Assembly: GCF_016907355.1 (NCBI RefSeq)
Contig: NZ_JAFBBW010000001.1
Coordinates: 2,170,001-2,234,000 of the forward strand
Length of the DNA: 64,000 nt
Reading direction: 5' to 3'
Source of the DNA: Agromyces aurantiacus
GTDB lineage: Bacteria; Actinomycetota; Actinomycetes; Actinomycetales; Microbacteriaceae
Part shown: piece after piece, positions 1 through 9,254 of the stretch
How positions within the stretch are numbered: the first letter of the stretch is position 1
How the letters are laid out: every line of letters starts with the position of its first letter
The notes under the pieces: model-generated
Database searches by the model: none
The model's input: the letters and a program-made list of their open reading frames with translations, nothing else
Told to the model about the DNA's origin: nothing
Program-made: the position numbers and the translations under genes

Positions 1-422
1 AGGATCGCGGTCGCGCGACCGTAGTCCCCGGCGTCGCCCGCCCAGCCGGCCGTGCGGTGCTGCGCCTCGAACACACGATGGGCGGACGGCGCGCCGCGAC
101 GCGTGTCGGAGTGGTCGATGAGGTCGTCGTGCACGAGCGCCGCCGCGTGGAACACCTCGAGCGCCGCGGACGCGGACACGACGGCGTGGCGTTCGGCGAG
201 CGTCGCGGCATCCGACCGGTCGCCGGCGGGACCGCGGACCGCCTGCCAGCCCCGATGGCAGAACTGCGCCCGGAAGCGCTTGCCACCGCTGAGAAAGCGC
301 TTGGAGAATTCGGACATCGGGTCGAGGTCGGGCGCGATCGAGCGGAGAATGGAAGCACGGTCGTCAAGGAATTCCTCGAGGCGTTCGTTCACCAGATCGA
401 CGAGTCGGGGAGCCGGGACCAT
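1..422 (-). CDS. Polyprenyl diphosphate synthase, N-terminal part (runs off window)
   Basis: Trans-isoprenyl diphosphate synthase that adds isopentenyl diphosphate units to an allylic diphosphate in the cytoplasm; a long-chain product would feed undecaprenyl carrier or menaquinone synthesis. About 140 residues are visible. They contain the substrate-binding GGKRFR motif at residues 46-51 and the first aspartate-rich motif DDLID at 99-103, with RRG at 108-110. The second DDxxD motif lies beyond the left edge. The ATG at 422 has a TAGGCT -10 box (429-434, minus strand) only 6 nt upstream, so the mRNA is probably leaderless. It is divergent from the DUF3040 gene. Chain length cannot be judged from this fragment. 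Confidence 0.9.
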   Translation of the reverse strand, partial: MVPAPRLVDLVNERLEEFLDDRASILRSIAPDLDPMSEFSKRFLSGGKRFRAQFCHRGWQAVRGPAGDRSDAATLAERHAVVSASAALEVFHAAALVHDDLIDHSDTRRGAPSAHRVFEAQHRTAGWAGDAGDYGRATAI

Positions 423-451
423 CGTCCTAGCCTAGCGACGACGCGCAGGCC

Positions 452-457
452 TAGAAT
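452..457 (+). promoter_or_regulatory. -10 box for the DUF3040 gene
   Basis: TAGAAT, a near-consensus actinobacterial -10 hexamer, about 40 nt before the DUF3040 start. No convincing -35 hexamer is visible 16-18 nt upstream. It lies in the short divergent region shared with the polyprenyl synthase gene. Confidence 0.5.
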
Positions 458-496
458 GGCGTCACGAAGCGTCGGTCCCGAGAAGGAGGGAATGAG

Positions 497-892
497 ATGC
501 CGCTTTCAGAGCAGGAGCAGCGCCTTCTCGAGGAGATGGAGCGGAACCTCTACAAGAACGACGCCGATTTCGTGGCGACGGTCGGAGGTGCCGGCCGGGG
601 TCGGCCCAACTACCGCGCGATCGTCCTCGGGGTCCTGCTCGCCGTCGCCGGCGCGGGCGCCCTCATCGGGGGCGTGGCCTCGCACCTGCTCATCGTCGGA
701 GTGCTCGGGTTCGCCCTGATGTTCATCGGGGTGCTCGTGGCGCTCACGCCGTCCAAGCGCGCCGGCGCCGCACCGGTCTCCGGTCTCGGTGCGTCGACCT
801 CCACCGCCGCCCCCCGCCAGGCGAAGCCGCGCGCCGGATTCATGGACCGCCTCAACGAGCGCTGGGACCGTCGCCAGGACGGGCACGACTGA
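497..892 (+). CDS. DUF3040 family membrane protein
   Basis: 131-residue actinobacterial protein of unknown function. The charged N-terminus (MPLSEQEQRLLEEMERNLY) is characteristic of DUF3040. Two hydrophobic segments follow at about residues 40-60 and 62-83, then a basic, proline/alanine-rich cytoplasmic tail. The ATG is preceded by a strong AAGGAGGGAATGAG ribosome-binding site. In related actinobacteria this family often lies next to mraZ, which suggests a cell-envelope link, but no biochemical role can be read from the sequence. It has its own -10 box and is closed off by a hairpin terminator, so it is probably monocistronic. Confidence 0.85.
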   Translation: MPLSEQEQRLLEEMERNLYKNDADFVATVGGAGRGRPNYRAIVLGVLLAVAGAGALIGGVASHLLIVGVLGFALMFIGVLVALTPSKRAGAAPVSGLGASTSTAAPRQAKPRAGFMDRLNERWDRRQDGHD

Positions 893-917
893 CACCTCCA
901 CGCTGAACACCGACTGA

Positions 918-945
918 CGGGCCGATCGGGGATCGGCCCGTTTCT
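918..945 (+). terminator. Intrinsic terminator after the DUF3040 gene
   Basis: Perfect 10-bp stem (918-927 with 931-940) closed by a GGG loop and followed by TTTCTC. It separates the DUF3040 gene from the dcw operon. Confidence 0.75.
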
Positions 946-972
946 CGTGTGCGCGGGCGTGCCTGCGGTGCC

Positions 973-1137
973 CTCCACCGTGCGGGACCTCCGCCCTCCA
1001 CTTCGCACCACCGGGGCCCGGACGTGCACGGATCCGCGTCGCGGGGCGCCGTCGAGACGGGTCGTCCGCGGCGTCGGCGGTGCCGGATCGGGCCCATCGC
1101 GGTGCTGACCGGGCCCGGGCCATCCACTTCCCTCCAC
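973..1137 (-). promoter_or_regulatory. Inverted MraZ-box-like motifs in the gap before mraZ
   Basis: CTCCAC, the reverse complement of the MraZ box GTGGAG, occurs at 973-978, 996-1001 and 1132-1137. ATCCAC lies at 1122-1127, exactly 10 bp from the last copy. A further plus-strand near-match, GTGGAA, is at 1173-1178. They lie 70-260 bp upstream of the canonical boxes and in the opposite orientation. The rest of the 328-bp gap (946-1273), apart from these motifs and the mraZ promoter, holds nothing I recognise. Confidence 0.35.
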
Positions 1138-1201
1138 CTGCGAGATGCCTGAGAATACGGGCCTGCACTGAGGTGGAATCGCCGGAAACGAGCCAATGTC
1201 G

Positions 1202-1234
1202 TTGTCTGGTGGAGGGCAGTGGAGTAAAGTGGAG
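1202..1234 (+). promoter_or_regulatory. mraZ promoter overlapped by three MraZ boxes
   Basis: Three GTGGAG repeats at 1209-1214, 1219-1224 and 1229-1234 have a strict 10-bp period, the arrangement bound by MraZ in other bacteria. They overlap a sigma-70-like promoter, TTGTCT (1202-1207), 17-bp spacer, TAAAGT (1225-1230), which predicts a start near 1237 and a leader of about 37 nt. Bound MraZ would cover the promoter, so the operon is probably autorepressed. Confidence 0.8.
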
Positions 1235-1273
1235 CCAGCACCTGGTTCCTGGCCGGAGGATGGGGGTGACGCG

Positions 1274-1705
1274 ATGTTCCTCGGAAGCTACGAACCGAAG
1301 CTCGATGAGAAAGGCCGCGTCATTCTTCCGGCGAAGTTCCGGGATGAGCTGTCGAACGGCCTCGTGCTCACGCGAGGTCAGGAGCGCTGCATCTACGTGT
1401 TCAGCGCGCGGGAGTTCGAGAGCATGAGCGAGAAGATCCGCCAAGCCCCCGTCACGAGCAAGCAGGCGCGCGACTACATGCGCGTCTTCCTCTCAGGGGC
1501 CTCTGCGGAGACCCCCGACAAGCAGAATCGGGTCACCATCCCCGCGAACCTCCGCACGTATGCGGGGCTCGACCGCGACCTCACGGTCATCGGCGCGGGA
1601 ACGCGGGTGGAGATCTGGGATGCGGCGGCGTGGCAGAGCTACCTCGCCGAGCAGGAGGCGGCCTTCGCAGAGACGGCGGAGGAGGTGATCCCCGGACTCT
1701 TCTAG
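1274..1705 (+). CDS. mraZ: MraZ, transcriptional regulator of the division/wall operon
   Basis: DNA-binding protein that controls the dcw cluster by binding GTGGAG repeats. At 143 residues it has the normal MraZ length and two AbrB/SpoVT-like half-domains: the first follows [19 protein letters not shown], and the second contains [13 protein letters not shown] near residue 80. An upstream ATG at 1196 would lie across the promoter and operator boxes, so the ATG at 1274, with GGAGGA upstream, is chosen. It is the first gene of the cluster and is followed by a 106-nt gap that contains a hairpin. Confidence 0.95.
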   Translation: MFLGSYEPKLDEKGRVILPAKFRDELSNGLVLTRGQERCIYVFSAREFESMSEKIRQAPVTSKQARDYMRVFLSGASAETPDKQNRVTIPANLRTYAGLDRDLTVIGAGTRVEIWDAAAWQSYLAEQEAAFAETAEEVIPGLF

Positions 1706-1736
1706 GTCCCCGGGCTCCGACTCCCAGCCGTGCGAG

Positions 1737-1760
1737 CCTGCTGCACTTCCCCGCAGCAGG
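1737..1760 (+). other. Hairpin in the mraZ-rsmH gap
   Basis: Perfect 8-bp stem CCTGCTGC/GCAGCAGG with an 8-nt loop and no following T-run. It may be a partial terminator or an mRNA processing site that lowers expression of the genes after mraZ; the sequence cannot separate these. Confidence 0.4.
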
Positions 1761-1811
1761 ACGAACGGATGGGGATCGGGACCCGCGGGTCGCGGAGGGA
1801 TGGGAGACAGC

Positions 1812-2765
1812 ATGGACATCGAACGGATCCACACGCCGGTCATGCTCGAGCGCACGCTCGAACTGCTCGCTCCGGCGCTCGACCGCGACGGGGCCGTGTT
1901 CGTGGATGCCACGCTGGGCATGGGCGGGCACACCGCCGCGGTACTCGAGCGGTTCCCGGGCGCCACCGCGATCGGGCTCGACCGCGACACCGACGCGCTC
2001 GCGATCGCACGCGAGCGCCTGGCGCCGTTCGGCGACCGGGCGCGATTCGTGCACACCGTCTACGACGGCATCGCCGACGCCGTCCACCGCGAGGGCTTCG
2101 ACGAGGTGGACGGGATCCTCTTCGACCTGGGGGTCTCGTCGCTCCAGCTCGACCGGGCCGAGCGCGGGTTCGCCTATGCGAAGGACGCGCCGCTCGACAT
2201 GCGCATGGACTCGACGCGCGGCCGCACGGCGGCCGACGTGATCGCCGAGTACTCCGAGGAGGACCTGCGCCGCATCTTCCGCGACTACGGCGAGGAGAAG
2301 CTCGCCGCGCGATACGCACGGGCGATCGTGCGAGCGCGCGAGGTCGCACCGATCACGCGATCCGGGCGGCTCGTCGAGGTGCTGCACGAGGCCACCCCGG
2401 TCGCCGTGCAACGCGCGGGCCACCCCGCCAAGCGCGTGTTCCAGGCGCTGCGCATCGAGGTGAACGAGGAGCTCGCGGTGCTCGAGCGGGCGCTGCCCGC
2501 CGCGCTCGACCTCATCGCCGTCAGCGGTCGCATCGTCGTCCTCGCCTACCAGTCGCTCGAGGACCGCCTCGTCAAGCGCGTGCTCGCCGCGGCCTCCAGT
2601 TCCACCGCGCCCCCCGGGCTGCCGATGGAGCTGCCGGAGCACCGCCCGCAGTTCCGGCTCCTCGTGAGGGGCGCCGAGCTCGCGAGCGAGTCCGAGCAGG
2701 CGGAGAACCCGCGTGCCAAGCCGGTGCGACTGCGCGCCGCAGAACGAGTGAGGAGGCCGTCGTGA
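1812..2765 (+). CDS. rsmH: 16S rRNA (cytosine1402-N4)-methyltransferase RsmH
   Basis: SAM-dependent methyltransferase (MraW) acting on C1402 in the decoding centre of 16S rRNA. It has 317 residues, the usual length. The SAM-binding loop [11 protein letters not shown] is at about residues 31-41, and the family stretches [10 protein letters not shown] and [12 protein letters not shown] are present. An ATG at 1800 directly abuts GGAGGG (1794-1799), leaving no spacing, so the ATG at 1812 is preferred. The stop overlaps the ftsL GTG (GTGA), so the two genes are translationally coupled. Confidence 0.93.
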   Translation: MDIERIHTPVMLERTLELLAPALDRDGAVFVDATLGMGGHTAAVLERFPGATAIGLDRDTDALAIARERLAPFGDRARFVHTVYDGIADAVHREGFDEVDGILFDLGVSSLQLDRAERGFAYAKDAPLDMRMDSTRGRTAADVIAEYSEEDLRRIFRDYGEEKLAARYARAIVRAREVAPITRSGRLVEVLHEATPVAVQRAGHPAKRVFQALRIEVNEELAVLERALPAALDLIAVSGRIVVLAYQSLEDRLVKRVLAAASSSTAPPGLPMELPEHRPQFRLLVRGAELASESEQAENPRAKPVRLRAAERVRRPS

Positions 2766-3343
2766 GCGCACTGCCGGCCCAGACCCGACCCGCACGGCGA
2801 CTCGCGCCCGGGGCGGCGCCCGAGCGTTCGAGGCGGCTCCGCCCGGCGCCCGAGGCGGTCCGTCGAGCGCGCCCGAAGCTCGCGTACGCGGTGGTGTCGC
2901 TCGTCTCGATCGGGGCGATCGCGATGGTCCAGCTCCTGCTCTCCATCGCGATGACGCAGGGCGCCTACGAGCTCGACGCGCAGGTGCTGCGCCAGGCCGA
3001 GCTGCAGCGCGAGCAGCAGAAGCTCTCCGACGACCTCGACCGGCTCGAATCCCCGCAGTACCTGGCCATGAACGCCGAGGCGCTCGGGATGGTGCCGAAC
3101 TCCGACCCGGTGTACCTGCGCCTGTCCGACGGCGCCGTGCTCGGGCAGCCGACCGCGGCCCAGGGCAGCTCCGGCTCGTCGGCCGCCCTCGTGCCGAACG
3201 CGTTGATCGACGGCGTGCCGCCCGTCACAGCGCAGGGCGCGGAGCAGACTGCGAAGGGCGGGGATGCGGCGAACGCGGCCGCCGGCGGCGGGAACGCCGC
3301 GCCGCCGGTTCCCGACGGGCTGCCGACGCCCGCCACCCACTGA
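2762..3343 (+). CDS. ftsL: FtsL-like septum formation protein
   Basis: Small bitopic division protein, 193 residues, in the ftsL position between rsmH and ftsI. It has a basic, proline-rich cytoplasmic N-terminus (1-40), one transmembrane helix (about 41-64) and a short leucine-zipper-like coiled coil (about 70-95) outside the membrane. An alanine/glycine-rich extracytoplasmic tail of about 70 residues follows, which is longer than in compact FtsL proteins. FtsL scaffolds FtsQ/FtsB and activates the FtsW-FtsI synthase. Primary sequence conservation is low, so the call rests on topology and position. It starts at GTG 2762, overlapping the rsmH stop. Confidence 0.8.
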   Translation: MSALPAQTRPARRLAPGAAPERSRRLRPAPEAVRRARPKLAYAVVSLVSIGAIAMVQLLLSIAMTQGAYELDAQVLRQAELQREQQKLSDDLDRLESPQYLAMNAEALGMVPNSDPVYLRLSDGAVLGQPTAAQGSSGSSAALVPNALIDGVPPVTAQGAEQTAKGGDAANAAAGGGNAAPPVPDGLPTPATH

Positions 3344-3388
3344 GCGCATGACGGAACCGAGGCACGACGAGAAGGGAGCCGCCCCGAG

Positions 3389-5197
3389 ATGAACCGAGTG
3401 AGTCGGCGGCCGATGCGTCGCATCGTCGCAGCGGGACTCGCGCTCGTGCTCATGGTGGGCTGGTTCGTCGTCCGGCTCGTCGACATCCAGGTCGTCCGGG
3501 CCGCCGAGCTCAACGCCGCCTCGGAGGACGTGCGGTCGCGCTCGGCGACGATCTACGGGGTGCGCGGCCAGATCCTCGATGCGAACGGGATGGTGCTCGC
3601 CGACAGCGTCATGCGGTACGACATCGCGCTCTCGCCGAAGCAGGCGATGCTCGGTCCGGTCGTCCGCGAGGAGCCCGATCCTGCCGACCCGTCCAAGCGC
3701 GTCGAGGTCGAGGTCCCGCTCGACCAGGTGCTCGACGAGCTCGGCGAGGTCATCGGGCGGCCCGCCGCCGAGCTGCGCGCGCTCATCGAGTCATCCCTCG
3801 AGGAGGACCCGGGCTCCGACTTCGCGTACGTCGCGAAGCTCGTCGACACGGAGACGTACGAGGAGGTGAAGGCCCTCGACATCCCCTGGGTCGTGCCCTA
3901 CGAGCACCCGAGCCGGAGGTACCCGAACGGGGCCGTGGCCGGCAACCTCCTCGGGTTCGTCGGCGACGACGGGGATCCGCTCGCCGGGCTCGAGTACTCG
4001 GAGAACCGGTGCCTCGCGGGCGCGAACGGCGAGCGCACGTGGTTGCACAGCCTGAAGGACTGGGTCGAGATCCCGGGATCCGAGCGCGTCATCTCGGAGG
4101 CGAGGCAGGGCGGCGACCTCCAGCTGACCATCGACGCCGACCTCCAGTACTTCGTGCAGCGCGTGGCGGCCGCGCAGGTGCAGGCCACCGGAGCGCAGTG
4201 GGGGACCGTCACCGTGATGGAGGCGAAGACCGGTCGCCTGCTCGCGGTGGCCGACGTGCCGACGGTCGATCCGAACGCGCCCTCCGCGACCGACTCCGAC
4301 GACCGCGGCTCGCGTGCGTTCACGGCGCCGTTCGAGCCCGGCTCGACCTTCAAGGCGCTCACGTCGGCGACGGTGATCGACGCCGGCGAGGGCGACCCGA
4401 ACAGCGGCGTGACCGCCGACTACCAGTACCTCCCCCCGAACGGCGCCGACATCACCGACAGCCACGGCCACGGTCCGACGAACTACACCATGACGGGCAT
4501 GCTCATCGACTCCTCGAACACCGCGATGTCGATGTTCGGCGAGCGCGTGAGCGACGAACGGCGCTACCAGGACATGCTCGACTTCGGGCTCGGCTCGCCG
4601 AGCGAGGTCGGCTTCGCGGGCGAGGCGTCCGGCGACCTGCACGGCGGGCCCGACGAATGGGACCCGCAGACGAAGTACGCCACGATGTTCGGCCAGGGCC
4701 TCACCACGAGCGCGATCCAGATCGCGAGCGTCTACCAGACGCTCGCGAACGGCGGCGTGCGGATGCCGGTCACCCTGGTCGAGGGCTGCCGGCAGTCGGA
4801 TGGCACGCTCACCGAGGTCCCGTCGACCGAGGGTCGGCGCGTGGTGTCCGAGAAGGCGGCCGACGAGACCGCGGCCATGCTCGAGCAGGTGTACCTGCAC
4901 GGATGGCTCGCCGACGACTGGAACATCCCGGGCTACCGCGTGGCGGCGAAGACGGGGACCGCGCAGGTGCCCGACGGCAACGGCGGGTACCAGTCGGGCT
5001 ATCTCGTCTCCGTGTCGGGATTCGCCCCCGCCGACGACCCCGAGTTCGTCGTTTCGGTCAGCATCATGGACCCCGTTAAGATGAATTCGTCCGCCGCATC
5101 CGCTCCCGTCTTCCAACAGGTGATGAGCCAGGTGCTGAAGAAGTATCGGACGGTTCCATCCGGCGCCCCGGCGCCCGAGTTGCCAGCCACCTGGTAG
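3389..5197 (+). CDS. ftsI: FtsI, septal peptidoglycan transpeptidase (PBP3-type)
   Basis: Class B penicillin-binding protein that cross-links septal peptidoglycan with FtsW. It has 602 residues: an N-terminal membrane anchor (about 12-34), a PBP dimerisation domain, and a transpeptidase domain with all three active-site motifs, STFK (nucleophile Ser319, Lys322), SSN (375-377) and KTG (521-523). No C-terminal PASTA domain is visible. The ATG at 3389 follows an AGAAGGGAG ribosome-binding site. It lies 45 nt after ftsL and 12 nt before murE. Confidence 0.95.
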   Translation: MNRVSRRPMRRIVAAGLALVLMVGWFVVRLVDIQVVRAAELNAASEDVRSRSATIYGVRGQILDANGMVLADSVMRYDIALSPKQAMLGPVVREEPDPADPSKRVEVEVPLDQVLDELGEVIGRPAAELRALIESSLEEDPGSDFAYVAKLVDTETYEEVKALDIPWVVPYEHPSRRYPNGAVAGNLLGFVGDDGDPLAGLEYSENRCLAGANGERTWLHSLKDWVEIPGSERVISEARQGGDLQLTIDADLQYFVQRVAAAQVQATGAQWGTVTVMEAKTGRLLAVADVPTVDPNAPSATDSDDRGSRAFTAPFEPGSTFKALTSATVIDAGEGDPNSGVTADYQYLPPNGADITDSHGHGPTNYTMTGMLIDSSNTAMSMFGERVSDERRYQDMLDFGLGSPSEVGFAGEASGDLHGGPDEWDPQTKYATMFGQGLTTSAIQIASVYQTLANGGVRMPVTLVEGCRQSDGTLTEVPSTEGRRVVSEKAADETAAMLEQVYLHGWLADDWNIPGYRVAAKTGTAQVPDGNGGYQSGYLVSVSGFAPADDPEFVVSVSIMDPVKMNSSAASAPVFQQVMSQVLKKYRTVPSGAPAPELPATW

Positions 5198-5209
5198 AAA
5201 GTTGGGTTC

Positions 5210-6754
5210 GTGACCGGATCGCCTCCCTCGGCACTCCGGCCGCAGCACCCCGGCGCTCGCTCGCTCCGCAGCCTTGCGGAGGCGTTCGGGTTCGAGGTGC
5301 GCGGCGGGATCGACGAGATCGACGTGACGGGCGTCGCCATCGCCTCGGGCGCGGTCCACGGCGGCGACCTGTACGTCGCCGTGCCCGGTCGCCACGCGCA
5401 CGGCGCCGACTACGCGGCCCAGGCGGCGGCGAACGGCGCGGTGGCCGTGCTGACGGATGCCGCGGGCGCCGAGCGCGCGGCCGCCTCCGGCCTGCCGGTG
5501 CTCGTGACCGCCGACGCGCGCGCGGCGCTCGGCGAGGTCGCCGCGTGGATCCATCGCACCGCGGAGAATCCGGCCACGCTGTTCGGGGTCACCGGGACCA
5601 ACGGCAAGACGAGCGTCGTCTACCTGCTCTACGGCATCCTCCGGCAGCTCGGCCTGACGGCGGGCCTGACCTCGACGGCCGAGCGCCGGATCGGCGACGA
5701 GGCGGTGACGAGCTCGCTGACCACGCCCGAGGCGAGCGAGCTGCACGCGATGCTCGCGCGCATGCGCGAGGTCGACGTGCGCGCGGTCGGCATCGAGGTC
5801 TCGGCGCAGGCGCTCAGCCGGCACCGCGTCGACGGAGTCGTGTTCGACGTGGTCGGCTTCACGAACCTCTCGCACGACCACCTCGACGACTACGGGTCGA
5901 TGGGGGAGTACTTCGAGGCCAAGCGCGAGCTGTTCACGCCCGAGCGCGCCCGTCGCGGCGTGGTGACGGTCGACTCGGATTGGGGCCGGCGCCTGGTCGC
6001 CGAGTCGCGGATCCCCGTGACGACGCTCGCGACCGAGCCCGGCCTCGATGCCGACTGGACCATGGCGGTGCTCGAGGAGACCCCCGCGCACACCGCCTTC
6101 CGGCTGACCGCGCCCGACGGCCGGGCGATCGAGACGCGCGTGCCGCTCATCGGCCGGTTCATGGCCGCGAACGCCGCGCTCGCGATCGTCATGCTCGTCG
6201 AGGCCGGGCACGACCTCGAGCTCATCGCGCACGCCGTCGCCGATCACGGCATCGACGCCTACATCCCCGGCCGCGCGGAGCGGGTCTCGGGCGAGCGCGG
6301 CCCGGTCGTGTACATCGACTACGGGCACACGCCCGATGCGTTCCGCCAGACGCTCGACGCGATCCGCCGCACGACCGCGGGCCGGATCGTCATGGTCTTC
6401 GGCGCCGACGGCGATCGCGACACGACCAAGCGCGCCGACATGGGCGCGATCGCCGCGCGCGGCGCCGACGCGCTCGTGATCACCGACTTCCACCCGCGGT
6501 GGGAGGATCCGGCCGCGATCCGCGCCGCGCTCATCGCCGGCGCGCGCGCCGCGGTACCCGACCGCGAGATCCACGAGATCGCCGACCCGCGGGCCGCGTT
6601 CCGTGCGGCACTCGCGCTCGCGGGGCCGGGCGACGCGGTGCTCTACGCGGGCCCAGGACACGAGGACTACCAGGAGGTCGCGGGCGTGAAGCATCCGTAC
6701 TCGGCAAGGGACGACGCCAGGCTGGCACTGCGGGAAGCGGGGTGGCTCGAGTGA
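5210..6754 (+). CDS. murE: UDP-MurNAc-dipeptide ligase MurE (diamino-acid adding, unusual specificity motif)
   Basis: Cytoplasmic ATP-dependent ligase that adds the third, diamino-acid residue of the peptidoglycan stem. It has 514 residues with a P-loop GTNGKTS (129-135), the carbamylated-lysine region FEAKREL (Lys238) and three Mur ligase domains. The substrate-specificity loop, DNPR in meso-diaminopimelate enzymes, reads DFHPRWEDP (426-434) and carries an extra residue. This argues against meso-DAP and fits Microbacteriaceae, whose wall peptides use diaminobutyrate, ornithine or lysine. It starts with GTG at 5210, with only a weak ribosome-binding site, and its stop overlaps the murF GTG. 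Confidence 0.92.
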   Translation: MTGSPPSALRPQHPGARSLRSLAEAFGFEVRGGIDEIDVTGVAIASGAVHGGDLYVAVPGRHAHGADYAAQAAANGAVAVLTDAAGAERAAASGLPVLVTADARAALGEVAAWIHRTAENPATLFGVTGTNGKTSVVYLLYGILRQLGLTAGLTSTAERRIGDEAVTSSLTTPEASELHAMLARMREVDVRAVGIEVSAQALSRHRVDGVVFDVVGFTNLSHDHLDDYGSMGEYFEAKRELFTPERARRGVVTVDSDWGRRLVAESRIPVTTLATEPGLDADWTMAVLEETPAHTAFRLTAPDGRAIETRVPLIGRFMAANAALAIVMLVEAGHDLELIAHAVADHGIDAYIPGRAERVSGERGPVVYIDYGHTPDAFRQTLDAIRRTTAGRIVMVFGADGDRDTTKRADMGAIAARGADALVITDFHPRWEDPAAIRAALIAGARAAVPDREIHEIADPRAAFRAALALAGPGDAVLYAGPGHEDYQEVAGVKHPYSARDDARLALREAGWLE

Positions 6755-8163
6755 TCGCGCTGACGCTCGACGAGATCGCGGCGGCGACCGGGGGTCGCCT
6801 CGAAGCGAGCGGCACGGAGGCGACGGGCGCAACCGTCGTCGACGGCGCCGTCACGACCGACTCGCGGGAGATCGAGCCCGGCGGCGTGTTCGTGGCCAAG
6901 CGCGGCGAGTTCGACGACGGGCACCGCTTCGCGCCCGGCGCCGTCGAGCGCGGGGCCGCGCTGCTCATCGTCGAGCGCCCGCTCGAGCTCGCCGTGCCCC
7001 AGGTCGTGGTGGACGACTCGGTCGAGGCGCTCGGTGCCCTCGCGAGCGAGGTCGTCCGCCGAGTGCGCGCGCTCGGTCGCCTCAGGATCGTCGGGGTGAC
7101 CGGATCCAACGGCAAGACGACGACGAAGAACCTGCTCCGCACGGTCCTCGAGGAGGTCGGCCCCACGGTCGCCGCGCGCAAGAGCTACAACAACGAGGTC
7201 GGCGCGCCCACGACCATGCTCGAGCTCACCGAGGAGACCGAGTTCCTCGTCGCCGAGATGGGCGCCTCGGGCATCGGGCACATCGCCCACCTCGTCCGCA
7301 TGGCCCGGCCCGACATCGGCATCGTCCTCAAGGTCGGCCTCGCGCACGCCGGCGAGTTCGGCGGCATCGAGAAGACGGTGCAGGCCAAGTCCGAGATGGT
7401 CACCGACCTGCTCCCGACGGATGTCGCGCTGCTGAACGTCGACGACCCCCGCGTGGCGGGCATGGCCGACCTCACGGCCGCGCGCGTCGTCTGGTTCGGG
7501 CTCGGCGAACGCGCCGACGTGCGTGCGACCGACGTGGTCGTGCACGCGCGCGGCACCGACTTCACCGTGACCGTTCCGGGCGGCGAGTCGGCGCGCGTGT
7601 CCTTCTCGGTGCTCGGGGAGCACCACGTCATGAACGCGCTCGCGGCGATCGCCGCCGCGCGCGAACTCGGGGTGCCGCTCGCGAGGATCGTCGCCGGGCT
7701 CGAACGGGTGACGCTCGCCGAGCAGTGGCGCATGCAGGTCATGGGCGGTCGGCACGACATCACCGTCATCAACGACGCGTACAACGCGAGCCCCGACTCG
7801 GTCGCGGCCGCGCTCAAGACGCTCGCGCAGGTCAAGCGGCCCGGCGCGCGCACCATCGCGGTGCTCGGCGAGATGAGCGAGCTCGGCGAGTTCTCGGGGG
7901 AGGAGCACGACCGGATCGGCCTGCTCGCGGTCCGGCTGGGGGTCTCCCAGCTGGTCGTCGTGGGCGAGGGCGCGCGGCGCATGCACATCTCCGCGATCAA
8001 CGAGGGCTCGTGGGACGGCGAGTCCGCCTACGTCGACACGGCCGACGAGGCGTTCGAGCTCGTCACGTCGATGGTGCACCCCGGAGACACCGTGCTGGTG
8101 AAATCGTCGAACTCGGCGGGGCTCCGCCACCTCGGCGATCGACTGGGAGAATGGTTCGCGTGA
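6751..8163 (+). CDS. murF: UDP-MurNAc-tripeptide:D-Ala-D-Ala ligase MurF
   Basis: ATP-dependent ligase that completes the UDP-MurNAc-pentapeptide by adding D-Ala-D-Ala in the cytoplasm. It has 470 residues. The N-terminal UDP-binding domain contains [11 protein letters not shown] near 35-45, the P-loop GSNGKTTT is at about 118-125, and central and C-terminal Mur ligase domains include [10 protein letters not shown]. It starts at GTG 6751 in a GTGA overlap with murE and ends in an overlap with mraY, so translation is coupled through murE-murF-mraY. Confidence 0.95.
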   Translation: MIALTLDEIAAATGGRLEASGTEATGATVVDGAVTTDSREIEPGGVFVAKRGEFDDGHRFAPGAVERGAALLIVERPLELAVPQVVVDDSVEALGALASEVVRRVRALGRLRIVGVTGSNGKTTTKNLLRTVLEEVGPTVAARKSYNNEVGAPTTMLELTEETEFLVAEMGASGIGHIAHLVRMARPDIGIVLKVGLAHAGEFGGIEKTVQAKSEMVTDLLPTDVALLNVDDPRVAGMADLTAARVVWFGLGERADVRATDVVVHARGTDFTVTVPGGESARVSFSVLGEHHVMNALAAIAAARELGVPLARIVAGLERVTLAEQWRMQVMGGRHDITVINDAYNASPDSVAAALKTLAQVKRPGARTIAVLGEMSELGEFSGEEHDRIGLLAVRLGVSQLVVVGEGARRMHISAINEGSWDGESAYVDTADEAFELVTSMVHPGDTVLVKSSNSAGLRHLGDRLGEWFA

Positions 8164-9254
8164 GAGCACTGCTGACCGCCGGAGCGTTGTCGCTCTCCTT
8201 CACCCTCTTCCTGACGCCGCTGTTCATCCGGTTGTTCACGAGGCTCGGCTGGGGTCAGTTCATCCGCGACGACGGCCCGAAGACGCATCACGTCAAGCGC
8301 GGCACGCCCACCATGGGCGGCATCATCTTCATCCTGGGGACCCTGTTCGGGTACTTCTCGGCGACGGTGCTGATCGGCGACGGCCCGACCGCCTCCGGCC
8401 TCCTGGTCCTGTTCATGATGGTGGGCCTCGGCCTGGTCGGGTTCGTCGACGACTTCCTGAAGACCCGGAAGAAGCAGAGCCTCGGGCTCGGCGGCTGGGC
8501 GAAGATCGCGGGCCAGACCATCGTCGCCGCGGCCTTCGCCCTGCTGGCGCTGCAGTTCCCGAACGAGGAGGGGGTGACCCCGGCCACCACCAAGATCTCC
8601 TTCATCCGCGACCTGCCGCTCGACTTCATGGTGCTCGGCACGATCGTCGGCACCATCGCCTACGTCGTGTGGATCGTGCTCATCACGGCCGCCGCGTCGA
8701 ACGGCGTCAACGTCACCGACGGCCTCGACGGCCTCGCCTCGGGTGCGTCGATCCTCGCGATCGGGTCGTTCATCATCATCGGCTTCTGGCAGTTCAACCA
8801 GTCGCGCTTCAGCGAGAACCTCAACCCCGACGACCTCTACCGAAGCTACGACGTGCGAGATCCGCTCGACCTCGCGATCGTGGCGACCGCGATCGTCGGC
8901 GCGGTCGTCGGCTTCCTGTGGTGGAACACCAACCCGGCGCACATCTACATGGGCGACACCGGTTCGCTCGCCCTGGGCGGCGCCCTCGCGGCGCTCGCCG
9001 TCGCGAGCCAGACCGAGCTGCTCCTGCTGCTGCTGGGCGGGCTGTTCGTGATCGAGGCGGGATCGGTGATCGTGCAGCGCGCCTACTTCAAGGTCAGCGG
9101 CGGCAAGCGCGTGTTCCTGATGAGCCCGATCCACCATCACTTCGAGCTGAAGGGCTGGGCCGAGGTCACCATCGTCGTCCGGTTCTGGATCATCGCGGGC
9201 CTGTTCGTCGCGGCCGGGGTCGGCGCGTTCTACTTCGAATGGCTCCAGAGTTGA
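8160..9254 (+). CDS. mraY: Phospho-MurNAc-pentapeptide translocase MraY
   Basis: Integral membrane enzyme that transfers phospho-MurNAc-pentapeptide to undecaprenyl phosphate to make lipid I. It has 364 residues and about ten transmembrane helices. Catalytic and Mg-binding motifs include the DDFLK pair (Asp97/Asp98), NVTDGLDG (184-191) and the MSPIHHHFE triple-histidine loop near the C-terminus. The GTG at 8160 overlaps the murF stop and has GGGAGA at suitable spacing; an ATG at 8151 is in frame but too close to that ribosome-binding site. Confidence 0.95.
   Translation: MRALLTAGALSLSFTLFLTPLFIRLFTRLGWGQFIRDDGPKTHHVKRGTPTMGGIIFILGTLFGYFSATVLIGDGPTASGLLVLFMMVGLGLVGFVDDFLKTRKKQSLGLGGWAKIAGQTIVAAAFALLALQFPNEEGVTPATTKISFIRDLPLDFMVLGTIVGTIAYVVWIVLITAAASNGVNVTDGLDGLASGASILAIGSFIIIGFWQFNQSRFSENLNPDDLYRSYDVRDPLDLAIVATAIVGAVVGFLWWNTNPAHIYMGDTGSLALGGALAALAVASQTELLLLLLGGLFVIEAGSVIVQRAYFKVSGGKRVFLMSPIHHHFELKGWAEVTIVVRFWIIAGLFVAAGVGAFYFEWLQS

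Noticed and set aside
946..1200. Possible structured RNA (for example RNase P RNA) in the gap before mraZ
   Set aside because: No conserved RNase P, tmRNA or 6S core motifs; only MraZ-like boxes and small GC dyads are visible.
3791..6832. Very long minus-strand open frame (about 1000 codons) opposite ftsI-murE
   Set aside because: High-GC third positions create long open frames opposite real genes; it is Arg/Glu/Val-biased, has no domain and no ribosome-binding site, while the plus strand holds complete, motif-bearing genes.
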